Assembly (NCBI RefSeq): GCF_002276045.1
Contig: NZ_NQMR01000021.1
Span: forward strand, 1-64,000
Direction: 5' to 3'
Length of the DNA: 64,000 nt
Source of the DNA: Pseudoalteromonas sp. NBT06-2
GTDB lineage: Bacteria > Pseudomonadota > Gammaproteobacteria > Enterobacterales > Alteromonadaceae
Shown here: one piece after another, positions 27,642 through 35,288 of the stretch
Numbering within the stretch: the stretch's first letter is position 1
How the letters are laid out: each line of letters starts with the position of its first letter
Made by a program: the position numbers and the translations under genes
The notes under the pieces: generated by a model
Told to the model about the DNA's origin: nothing
Databases searched by the model: none
Seen by the model: the letters and a program-made list of their open reading frames with translations, nothing else

Positions 27642-28820
27642 ATGAACAAGTATATTTTCCTGTTTTTTTTCTGTGTTACTCAACCTTTGCATGCACAATG
27701 GTATGAATCTATAGGGCAATCTCAAATAAGAGACGGCGATACTCAAAGAGCAAAAACAAGAGCAGTAGAAAGCGCTATAAAACAAGCCCTTATTTTCGCA
27801 GGTGCATCTGTAACGAGTATTCAAACGGTCGCTAATGGTCTAATGACACAGGAGGAAACACATGTCAGATCTCATGGGGAAATACAAAATATTGAATTAG
27901 TCGACGAAGTCTATTCTAGTGATTCAGTATCCGTAACTTTACGATTAGATATTTTTGCAAATGAAAAAATATGTTTCGCATCTGAATTTAAAAAAAGCTT
28001 AGCTATTACTCAAGCACAAATGCCTAATCAAGAACAAGCTCGAAATGGCCAAATTTTTGACATTAATAAAGCATTTAGCGAAAAAATATTTAAAAGTATA
28101 AAATCGGCAGATCAATCTATTGTTCCTAGAGCTTATTATCAACAGGCAATTCCTATTTTAGACTTTTTTAATCAACAATATAACTTTGATCCTATACTTA
28201 TTGAGCAAATAGCAAAAAATAGTGATAGTCAGTATGTTTTGATATCTAAGATAAAGGATATATCTATGGGTGAAAAGCAAAATTCAGATCTCATGTTTTG
28301 GCAATCAAACAGCTTTGAACGGTTTTTTGATGTTGAAGTTATGCTTTTTAATGCTGTAACACAAGAAGTGATTGTGCAACAAGATTATTCTACTAGTGGC
28401 ATTTGGCGATTTAATAAAACAGCAAGAATAGATGTAAGTAGTAATCAATTTTGGCATTCAGAATATGGTCAAGTTTTAAATGAACTATCAAATCAAATAA
28501 GTCTAGATTTGCAAGAAAAATTATCTTGCTTGCCAATTCAAGGTAAAATAAAGCACATTAAAGACAATACAGTTACCTTTAATTTAGGTAAACAGCATGG
28601 TATTAAAAAAGGCCAATCTTTCGCTATTGCATACCAATCATTCTTTACTGATGAAGAAGGCGTTCAACAACCCTATATAATAACGAGCGCTAACCATGTG
28701 AGAGTAAATCAAGTTTATACCCGCAGTGCGATAGCAAGCAGTATAGGCGATGAATTACTAGCAAACATTCAAACAAGTGATATTGTTTTGTTAATTGAAG
28801 TAGAAGAGCCTGAGCTTTAA
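27642..28820 (+). CDS. flgT: Flagellar H-ring protein FlgT
   Basis: This 392-residue protein has a signal peptide ending at LHAQWYES and the FlgT N-terminal domain (GQSQIRDGDTQRAKTRAVESAIKQALIFAGASV). A middle domain follows, then a C-terminal domain with GKIKHIKDNTVTFNLGKQHGIKKGQSFAIAY. FlgT builds the H ring and helps T-ring assembly in sodium-driven polar flagella of Vibrio and relatives. It is divergent from flgP across a 194-bp gap with a sigma-54 candidate for each gene. Confidence 0.93.
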   Translation: MNKYIFLFFFCVTQPLHAQWYESIGQSQIRDGDTQRAKTRAVESAIKQALIFAGASVTSIQTVANGLMTQEETHVRSHGEIQNIELVDEVYSSDSVSVTLRLDIFANEKICFASEFKKSLAITQAQMPNQEQARNGQIFDINKAFSEKIFKSIKSADQSIVPRAYYQQAIPILDFFNQQYNFDPILIEQIAKNSDSQYVLISKIKDISMGEKQNSDLMFWQSNSFERFFDVEVMLFNAVTQEVIVQQDYSTSGIWRFNKTARIDVSSNQFWHSEYGQVLNELSNQISLDLQEKLSCLPIQGKIKHIKDNTVTFNLGKQHGIKKGQSFAIAYQSFFTDEEGVQQPYIITSANHVRVNQVYTRSAIASSIGDELLANIQTSDIVLLIEVEEPEL

Positions 28821-29041
28821 TAAATATATCTCATACAAAAAATCGTCATCTTCAAGTGATTTATCGAAGCTGTTCTGTTAGCTTAAAAACAACATCCTTT
28901 TTGAGATAGCAGAGCCAATTGCAACATTAAACCAATCTATTTTATCAATCGATACGATAACTACAATCAATTAGACCTATTTAACAACCTGATCAATACT
29001 AAGTCAAAATAAACAAATCATATAAAATAATAGGATTTACC

Positions 29042-29770
29042 ATGCTTAAAAATATTGAAGGTCAAACAATTCCTAATGTCACATTCTCGATTCGTCAAAA
29101 TGATGAATGGATTCAACTATCCACAATTGAAGTATTTAAAGGGAAAACTGTTGTTGTATTTTCTCTACCCGGTGCTTTCACACCAACGTGTTCATCTACA
29201 CATTTACCATTATTTAATGAACTTGCCCCTGTATTTAAAGAAAATGGCGTAGATGACATTGTATGTATCTCAGTGAACGATACTTTTGTTATGAATGCTT
29301 GGGCTGCGAGTCAAGAAGCTGACAATATTCAGTTAATACCAGATGGCAATGGTGAGTTCAGTGATGGCATGGGCATGCTAGTTGATAAATCAGAAATAGG
29401 CTTTGGTAAACGGAGCTGGCGTTATTCCATGCTAGTTAAAGATGGCGTTATTGATAAAATGTTTATTGAAGCAGATGTACCAGGCGACCCGTTTGAAGTA
29501 TCTGATGCGGATACCATGCTAAATTATATTAACCCAAATCAAAAACCTGTTGAGGCTGTATCTATATTCACAAAACCCGACTGTCAATTCTGTCAAAAAA
29601 CCAAAGACTTGTTAATAGGAAAAGATATTAGCTTTGAAGAAATAGTCTTAGGTAAAGATGCATCATTCACCAGCTTAAAAGCTATTACAGGTAATGATAC
29701 CGTGCCACAAGTGTTTATTGCTGGTAAGCATATTGGTGGGTCTGAGGACTTAGCTAAATACTATAATTAA
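29042..29770 (+). CDS. Hybrid peroxiredoxin-glutaredoxin (Prx5-type)
   Basis: This 242-residue fusion has an N-terminal Prx5 domain with PGAFTPTC (peroxidatic Cys50) and PDGNGEFSDGMGM, and a C-terminal glutaredoxin domain starting near residue 170 with the active site PDCQFC. The family reduces hydrogen and alkyl peroxides with glutathione in the cytoplasm. It is not related to the flagellar genes around it. Its stop codon directly abuts the 3' end of the convergent tRNA gene. The 221-bp gap upstream may hold a stress promoter, but I could not identify an OxyR site with confidence. Confidence 0.93.
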   Translation: MLKNIEGQTIPNVTFSIRQNDEWIQLSTIEVFKGKTVVVFSLPGAFTPTCSSTHLPLFNELAPVFKENGVDDIVCISVNDTFVMNAWAASQEADNIQLIPDGNGEFSDGMGMLVDKSEIGFGKRSWRYSMLVKDGVIDKMFIEADVPGDPFEVSDADTMLNYINPNQKPVEAVSIFTKPDCQFCQKTKDLLIGKDISFEEIVLGKDASFTSLKAITGNDTVPQVFIAGKHIGGSEDLAKYYN

Positions 29771-29847
29771 TGGCGTCCCATAGAGGATTCGAACCTCTGA
29801 CCTATCCCTTAGGAGGGGATCGCTCTATCCAGCTGAGCTAATGAGAC
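29771..29847 (-). tRNA. tRNA-Arg (anticodon CCT)
   Basis: The gene is 77 nt with an encoded CCA. The acceptor stem GTCTCAT pairs with ATGGGAC (one G-T). The D-arm AGCTCAGCTGGATAGAGC, anticodon loop CTCCTAA (anticodon CCT, codon AGG) and T-loop GGTTCGAATCC are all present. It ends flush with the stop codon of the convergent peroxiredoxin gene. Confidence 0.95.
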
Positions 29848-29877
29848 TTATATAATATAAAACTATACTAAATCAAT

Positions 29878-29912
29878 AAGTAACCAATGTGAATTTTATA
29901 CTTTGGTTACTT
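29878..29912 (-). terminator. Terminator of the flgO-like operon
   Basis: This is a 10-bp perfect stem, AAGTAACCAA with TTGGTTACTT, around a 15-base loop. It overlaps the stop codon of the last flgO-like gene. It is followed by a T-poor stretch, so its strength is uncertain. Confidence 0.5.
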
Positions 29913-30491
29913 TAAAACTGTAACACCATCTTGTAATTCTTCTAATAAATTATTAGCTAACGTAATTTGTGCAGTCGATTCTATTTCACCTGAAGCTCTA
30001 TTTCTAACATATGTACTCAGCATATAGCTTTCCTGATATAAACTTAAATGACTTTGTAGAATTAAATCTGAATTAGCCTTTTTTCTAGAATAATCCATAA
30101 CAGGTATGCCAAATTTAAACATTTCATTGATTAATAAGAATTCAATCTGATCTCTCACTTCTTTAAATTTTGATGTCATTTTTTCGGCAATAGATACTGG
30201 CTCAATAATAATTGACTGCGTTCCTCCAAGTACATCTAACTTGCTTAAAAGTTTAAGTGTTAATCGGTTTATTTCTTCTTTTAATTTTTGTACTTGCTCT
30301 GAAGGCAAATTGCTTTTTAACTGCTTATTATTCTCAGTTTGTAATCTTGCATATTTTTCTAACTGTGTTTCACCTCTAATAACAACTTGTGTCGCAGGCT
30401 TTTGTTTTTTAACTTCATTTCTAGTGTCATCATATTCCAAAACTCCGCAGCCAAGTCCCAATAATATTAATATCACAATACAATATTTCAT
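29907..30491 (-). CDS. Diverged FlgO-like envelope protein
   Basis: This 194-residue protein has an N-terminal hydrophobic segment with a weak lipobox (LLGLGCG). The part around EFLLINEMFKFGIPVMDYSRKKANSDLILQ matches in pattern the conserved block of the three upstream paralogues (SESFLYEMQQYGIPVIDFK..). The SRD motif and the terminal IVxA.G block of the paralogues are lost. It is last in the four-gene set, 12 bp after the previous gene. It is probably a decayed or specialised paralogue; its function is not known. Confidence 0.6.
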   Translation of the reverse strand: MKYCIVILILLGLGCGVLEYDDTRNEVKKQKPATQVVIRGETQLEKYARLQTENNKQLKSNLPSEQVQKLKEEINRLTLKLLSKLDVLGGTQSIIIEPVSIAEKMTSKFKEVRDQIEFLLINEMFKFGIPVMDYSRKKANSDLILQSHLSLYQESYMLSTYVRNRASGEIESTAQITLANNLLEELQDGVTVLK

Positions 30492-30503
30492 TTTTATTAA
30501 TCC

Positions 30504-31157
30504 TTAACTATCAGGTTCTTCATTGATCAATTTAGGAGATATCGTAGACTCTAAAATAAATGAAGGTATCAAGCCTTTAGCCGATGCGATAATAACTTTT
30601 GAAAACATATTGACTATTCGAGCATTAACTACAACACCTGCAGCAGTATAAATTAAAGTACCAGATAATATATAATCAGCTTTTAACGATTCAGTTAGTT
30701 GTTGATAGTCTCTAGAGAAAACAAAATCACCTTTTTTATTCACTTCTATATATTCCATAACTTTAAAGTCAATAACAGGAATACCGTATTGTTGCATCTC
30801 ATAGAGAAAACTTTCAGATATTTGATTACCTAGCATATTAGTGCTTTGTAAGTCATCATTAAGATCTACAAAAGAAGTGACCGCTATTTTAGTGTCAGGT
30901 GCGTGAGCTTGAAAGCTATCCATTAATCCCATAGCCATTTGCTCAACATATTCACTTAAAAGCTTCGTATTATTAATAGTATAGTCAGCTTTAACCTTAA
31001 ATACTGAAGCGTCTTTTTTTATTTTTTGCTTTACATTATCGCAATGATTATTAATTAATTCTCTATCACATTCATTATTTACAATTTTATTTGTTAAGTT
31101 ACATGCTGATAATAAAATTAATGTTAAAGTTAAAAATAGCAGTTTTATAAAATTCAT
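30504..31157 (-). CDS. FlgO family lipoprotein, copy 3
   Basis: This 217-residue protein has a lipobox LLSACN. The FlgO core is clear: KIAVTSFVDLN, NMLGNQISESFLYEMQQYGIPVIDFKVMEYIEV, FVFSRDYQQLTESLKADYILSGTL, VVVNARIVNMFSKVIIASA. FlgO is an outer-membrane protein needed for flagellar stability and motility in Vibrio. It lies 20 bp after copy 2. Confidence 0.85.
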   Translation of the reverse strand: MNFIKLLFLTLTLILLSACNLTNKIVNNECDRELINNHCDNVKQKIKKDASVFKVKADYTINNTKLLSEYVEQMAMGLMDSFQAHAPDTKIAVTSFVDLNDDLQSTNMLGNQISESFLYEMQQYGIPVIDFKVMEYIEVNKKGDFVFSRDYQQLTESLKADYILSGTLIYTAAGVVVNARIVNMFSKVIIASAKGLIPSFILESTISPKLINEEPDS

Positions 31158-31177
31158 ATATCTCTCTTTATACGGTA

Positions 31178-31834
31178 CTATTCATCACCTTGAACTAAGG
31201 GTATACCATCTTCAAGTGAACTTGATAGTAACGCTTTTACAGCGTGGGAAGGGATCAATCCTTGCGAAGATGCAACTATTGCTTTAGATTTAACACCCAC
31301 TATTCTCGCATTTACCATATAACCAGATTCATGCCTTACCAATGTGCCACCTAATACATATTTAATTGGTAGATTACCTTTTAATTCAAGAAAGTCTCTA
31401 CTAAAAATATAATCGCCACTAGGAGCAACGCGAATATAATCGGTTGTTTTAAAGTCAATTACAGGAATACCAAATTTATGGAGTTCATGCATAAAACTTT
31501 CTGACAATTGATTACCTATTAGCGGTGCTTTTTCATAATCACCATCTAAAAATACAAAACTGGTTACACCTATTGGAGTTTGGCTATTCACATATTGAAT
31601 ATTGTCAACTAATCCATGCATTATTCCACGAACATAATGATTTATGTTTTTTACAGTTCTAAAATTACTCGTATTTTTAGATGCTGCTAAGACACTTTTA
31701 CCGTTATGTGATTGAAAGTTATTATCTGATGATTTCGTTTCTTTAACAACATGTTCGTTATTAGTTGGCATATTAAGCATACTGCAAGCAGATAAAGTTA
31801 AACTAGTAGCAATAATAAGATAATTAAAGTGCAT
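31178..31834 (-). CDS. FlgO family lipoprotein, copy 2
   Basis: The chosen start is the ATG at 31834 (MHFNYLIIATSLTLSACS), because GGAGGG lies 5 bases upstream. The in-frame ATG at 31846 lies on that ribosome site. The protein has 218 residues, a lipobox (LSAC) and the FlgO core IGVTSFVFLDGDYEKAPLIGNQLSESFMHELHKFGIPVIDFKTTDYI, FSRDFLELKGNLPIKYVLGGTLV. It is closest to copy 3. Confidence 0.85.
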   Translation of the reverse strand: MHFNYLIIATSLTLSACSMLNMPTNNEHVVKETKSSDNNFQSHNGKSVLAASKNTSNFRTVKNINHYVRGIMHGLVDNIQYVNSQTPIGVTSFVFLDGDYEKAPLIGNQLSESFMHELHKFGIPVIDFKTTDYIRVAPSGDYIFSRDFLELKGNLPIKYVLGGTLVRHESGYMVNARIVGVKSKAIVASSQGLIPSHAVKALLSSSLEDGIPLVQGDE

Positions 31835-31845
31835 TGAACCCTCCA

Positions 31846-32451
31846 TTAATAATGATTACGAATTAAAGAACTATCTCTCAACTGTACTTTTTCTTGAGAC
31901 CAAAAAACATTAAGTGGAACTGTTTTTGTTGCAGCACCATGAACTATATTACTGTGAATATCAATCAGTTTTACGTTAACTATAAATTGATCTTGAATTT
32001 CAGTTAAAGTTCCAGATATAAAATAATCTATTATATGTTTTTCCTTTAACTGAGAGACATCTCTTGACAGCATACTATCTACACTCGGCTTTAGTATGAT
32101 CTTTGGTAAAGTTTTATATTCGATGACATTAAATCCTAATTGAGTAACAGCTGTTGTTAAACTTTCTTGAATTTGCAATCCAAGTAATTTTGAAGGTCCT
32201 TTTTCAGTAATATTAGATAATGAGTCAATAGAAACAAGAGTACCGATTGCAATAGAAGATTTTGATTTTATTGGATTAAATTCTTTAAGTAAATCTATTG
32301 CTAATTGCTTACTATATTGGTGCACGCTTACAGTAGACATTTTAGGTACGTACGAATTGCTGAAATCTGTATTTGATGAATCTGGATTATCATTTGTAAA
32401 AAGTGAACAAGCCGATAGGAGTAAGGCTAGTGTTATGATCATAATACGCAT
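31846..32451 (-). CDS. FlgO family lipoprotein, copy 1 (operon lead)
   Basis: This 201-residue protein has a lipobox (LLLSACSLF) and a more diverged FlgO core: SIAIGTLVSIDSL, KLLGLQIQESLTTAVTQLGFNVIEYKT, MLSRDVSQLKEKHIIDYFISGTL, FIVNVKLIDIHSNIVHGAA. It is the first gene after a perfect sigma-54 promoter, which ties the whole set to flagellar class II control. Which copy plays the classical FlgO role cannot be told here. Confidence 0.8.
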   Translation of the reverse strand: MRIMIITLALLLSACSLFTNDNPDSSNTDFSNSYVPKMSTVSVHQYSKQLAIDLLKEFNPIKSKSSIAIGTLVSIDSLSNITEKGPSKLLGLQIQESLTTAVTQLGFNVIEYKTLPKIILKPSVDSMLSRDVSQLKEKHIIDYFISGTLTEIQDQFIVNVKLIDIHSNIVHGAATKTVPLNVFWSQEKVQLRDSSLIRNHY

Positions 32452-32488
32452 TAATTTTTACCTTAAATAAACTAAACAGTAAAATTAA

Positions 32489-32504
32489 TGCAATAAAAGT
32501 GCCA
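32489..32504 (-). promoter_or_regulatory. Perfect sigma-54 promoter for the flgO-like operon
   Basis: The - strand reads TGGCACTTTTATTGCA, matching TGGCAC-N5-TTGCA at every fixed position. The predicted start is about 25 bp upstream of the first flgO-like gene. Its upstream half is also one arm of the galU terminator. Confidence 0.9.
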
Positions 32505-32517
32505 CTGGGCACTTTTA
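32494..32517 (-). terminator. galU terminator
   Basis: This is a 10-bp perfect stem, TAAAAGTGCC with GGCACTTTTA, around a 4-base loop, 14 bp after the galU stop codon. It shares bases with the sigma-54 promoter of the next operon. Confidence 0.8.
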
Positions 32518-32530
32518 TATTAAGCTTATT

Positions 32531-33421
32531 TTAAATTAACGTTTTAATAAACTCAACTAACTCTTCTTTCATATCATCGCGTTTTAAAGCGAATTCAATA
32601 TTCGCTTTCATATATCCTATTTTACTACCACAATCATGACTTTTACCTTTCATGTAGTATGCTTCAACTGTTTCATTTTCCATTAGCATAATAATTGAGT
32701 CGGTTAATTGAATTTCATCTCCCGCACCCGGTGCTGTACGTTTTAGCAATGGCCATATATTTTTACTTAAAACATAACGCCCTACGACCGCTAAATCAGA
32801 TGGTGCTTCACCAATAGGTGGTTTTTCTACCATCGCTTTGATTTCTGATGCTTGACCTGGTGCTAGCTCTACCCCATTAATATCAACAATACCAAACTGT
32901 TCGACTTGATGATGTGGCACATTTTCAACCATTATTTGACTTTTTTGTGTCTCATCAAATATTTTGAGCATATCCGCTAAGTTATCTTTTTTAAGATCAG
33001 CGTTAAAGTCATCCATGATGACATCAGGTAAAATCACCACAAATGGGCTATCGCCGATAATAGGATGAGCACAGGCTATTGCATGACCCAGACCTTTTGC
33101 AACACCTTGACGTACATGAATAATAGTGACACCTTTGGGGCATATAGACTTGATATCATCAAGCAACTGACGTTTTACACGCTTTTCAAGTGTCGCTTCT
33201 AATTCAAAGCTGGTATCAAAATGATTTTCAATGGCATTTTTACTGCTATGGGTTACTAAAACAATTTCTTTTATACCTGCCGATATTGCTTCATTCACTA
33301 CATATTGAATTAAAGGTTTATCTACAATTGGCAACATTTCTTTTGGAATTGCTTTTGTTGCAGGCAACATACGGGTTCCTAACCCTGCTACGGGTATCAC
33401 TGCTTTTAATATTTTAGACAT
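32531..33421 (-). CDS. galU: UTP-glucose-1-phosphate uridylyltransferase
   Basis: At 296 residues this is full length. The nucleotide-binding start is [46 protein letters not shown] and [13 protein letters not shown] follow, and the late [20 protein letters not shown] is typical of GalU. It makes UDP-glucose for envelope polysaccharide and sugar interconversion. It is followed by a strong terminator and lies 25 bp after thyA. Confidence 0.96.
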   Translation of the reverse strand: MSKILKAVIPVAGLGTRMLPATKAIPKEMLPIVDKPLIQYVVNEAISAGIKEIVLVTHSSKNAIENHFDTSFELEATLEKRVKRQLLDDIKSICPKGVTIIHVRQGVAKGLGHAIACAHPIIGDSPFVVILPDVIMDDFNADLKKDNLADMLKIFDETQKSQIMVENVPHHQVEQFGIVDINGVELAPGQASEIKAMVEKPPIGEAPSDLAVVGRYVLSKNIWPLLKRTAPGAGDEIQLTDSIIMLMENETVEAYYMKGKSHDCGSKIGYMKANIEFALKRDDMKEELVEFIKTLI

Positions 33422-33446
33422 CTTACTTTATATTCCTTTATTTAAA

Positions 33447-34280
33447 TTAAATTGCTATCGGTGCTTTAATAGCAGGGTGAGACTCATAGTTTTTTAATTC
33501 AAAGTCTTCAAATTTAAAACCAAATATATCTTTTACATCTGAATTAATAGCCATCGTTGGTAACGGATGGGGTTGACGTGTTAATTGCTCTTGAACTTGT
33601 TCCATATGGTTTAGGTATAAATGTGCATCACCAAATGTATGAACAAAGTCACCTAACTCTAAATCACATACTTGTGCCAACATCATCGTTAATAGTGAAT
33701 AACTTGCGATATTAAATGGTACGCCTAATAAAATATCAGCACTTCTTTGATATAACTGACATGATAATTTGCCATCTAAAACATAAAACTGAAACAAAGT
33801 ATGACATGGTGGCAAGGCTTGTTTGCCCATAGCGGCATTTTCTGATGGCGAATAATTTGTATCAGGTAAAACTGCCGGGTTCCACGCACTTATAATTAAA
33901 CGGCGTGAATCTGGGTTTGTTTTAATTTGTTCAACTAGTTCTGATATTTGATCTATTATCTGACCATCATGACCTACCCAACTGCGCCATTGCTTGCCAT
34001 AAACAGGCCCTAATTCACCTTCATCTGTTGCCCAACCATTCCAAATATTAACACCATTATCTTTAAGGTACTTAATATTAGTATCACCTTGTAAAAACCA
34101 TAAAAGTTCATGAATAATAGATTTTAAGTGGCACTTTTTTGTTGTCACTAATGGGAAGCCATCGCTTAAATTAAAACGCATTTGATAACCAAATACACTA
34201 ATTGTACCGGTACCCGTTCTATCTTCTTTTTTAGTGCCCTGCTCTTTGACATGGCGCATTAAATCTAAATATTGCTTCAT
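33447..34280 (-). CDS. thyA: Thymidylate synthase
   Basis: At 277 residues this is usual for the enzyme. It has the start [31 protein letters not shown], the catalytic cysteine in [10 protein letters not shown], the dUMP-binding [17 protein letters not shown] and the terminal [18 protein letters not shown]. It methylates dUMP to dTMP using methylene-THF. In many relatives lgt is immediately upstream of thyA; here only 50 bp separate thyA from a TauE/SafE permease, so lgt must lie elsewhere. Confidence 0.97.
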   Translation of the reverse strand: MKQYLDLMRHVKEQGTKKEDRTGTGTISVFGYQMRFNLSDGFPLVTTKKCHLKSIIHELLWFLQGDTNIKYLKDNGVNIWNGWATDEGELGPVYGKQWRSWVGHDGQIIDQISELVEQIKTNPDSRRLIISAWNPAVLPDTNYSPSENAAMGKQALPPCHTLFQFYVLDGKLSCQLYQRSADILLGVPFNIASYSLLTMMLAQVCDLELGDFVHTFGDAHLYLNHMEQVQEQLTRQPHPLPTMAINSDVKDIFGFKFEDFELKNYESHPAIKAPIAI

Positions 34281-34330
34281 TTTTATACCTATGGAGTACT
34301 TTTATTTTTTTAGTAATTACAATAAAATTT

Positions 34331-35134
34331 TTAAATTAATAACATACGCACAGCTATGATGCTTAAAATAACTGCAAAAATCTTTTTTATAATTTTGACA
34401 GGTAAATGTTGTGTCGCTTTTGCACCTAACTGGGCAAAAATTGCCGATGTGCTAACAATTGCCAGTAATGCAGGTAAATACACATAGCCTACAAACCCTT
34501 GGTTAATCTGAGTAACAGACCAACCCGACGAGATATAACCAAAAGTCCCAAAGACTGCAATGACAATACCGCAAGCTGCGGCACAGCCAATCGATTTTTT
34601 CATATTAACTGAAAAGTGCGTTAGTAAAGGCACTAATAAAGCACCTCCACCTATGCCTAATAAGCCTGACAAACCACCTAACGAGGCTGTCATAGCTGTA
34701 AGAACCGGTTTTTGAGGTAAACTTTTGTGACTTTCTTGTTTAGTGTTAACTAACATTCTTAATGCGATAAATGTAACACAAATAGCAAAAATAATTTTCA
34801 ATATTTTTGACGGAATTGAACCTGCAATAAAACCACTTAATAATGCGCCTAAGGCTACACCACCCATGATCCAAGGCATTATATCCCATGGAATGTTATT
34901 ATGTTTATGATGTGCAAAAGCGGAGGAACTTGATGTGAAAATAATTGATGCCAGTGATGTTGCGATCGCGATAACCATAACCTGTTCAAGTGCAACCAAG
35001 TTAAAGTGTACTAGTATCGCGCTTAAAAATGGCACAATAAGTAAACCACCACCTATGCCTAATAATCCTGCTAAAAAACCAACTAGGCACCCTAAAATTG
35101 CACAACTAAGTACAATCCATAACAAATCACTCAT
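34331..35134 (-). CDS. TSUP (TauE/SafE) family permease
   Basis: This 267-residue membrane protein has about eight hydrophobic segments and the duplicated TSUP motif: GFLAGLLGIGGGLLIVPFL near the N-terminus and GGLSGLLGIGGGALLVPLLT in the middle. The family exports or imports sulfite, sulfoacetate and related organic anions; the substrate here cannot be assigned. Its place between ptsP and thyA is conserved in gammaproteobacteria. Confidence 0.9.
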   Translation of the reverse strand: MSDLLWIVLSCAILGCLVGFLAGLLGIGGGLLIVPFLSAILVHFNLVALEQVMVIAIATSLASIIFTSSSSAFAHHKHNNIPWDIMPWIMGGVALGALLSGFIAGSIPSKILKIIFAICVTFIALRMLVNTKQESHKSLPQKPVLTAMTASLGGLSGLLGIGGGALLVPLLTHFSVNMKKSIGCAAACGIVIAVFGTFGYISSGWSVTQINQGFVGYVYLPALLAIVSTSAIFAQLGAKATQHLPVKIIKKIFAVILSIIAVRMLLI

Positions 35135-35228
35135 ACATGCCCTAAGCTTAATTTAATATTCAGTTTTTTATCTCATTTTTGTATTTTACTTGATGCGGCT
35201 TGAACTTTATACAGTTACAACCTTAAAC

Positions 35229-35279
35229 CGTGATAAATAATAAAATTCTTATGATTCTGTGTACTTCATATAGCCGATT
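35229..35279 (-). repeat. Decayed duplicate of the ptsP 3' end
   Basis: This stretch closely matches 35327-35377 inside the end of ptsP: both contain ATTCTTATGATTCTGTGTACTT-like sequence, then TATAGCCGAT. Flanking sequence on the low-coordinate side also resembles the last codons of ptsP. The intergenic copy has an extra base (ATATAG for TATAG) that breaks the frame. It looks like a small tandem duplication about 98 bp apart. Confidence 0.7.
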
Positions 35280-35288
35280 TATTTTACT

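Noticed and set aside
28821..29041. OxyR-binding site upstream of the peroxiredoxin gene
   Set aside because: Some ATAG/CTAT-like pieces are present but the spacing does not fit the OxyR pattern.
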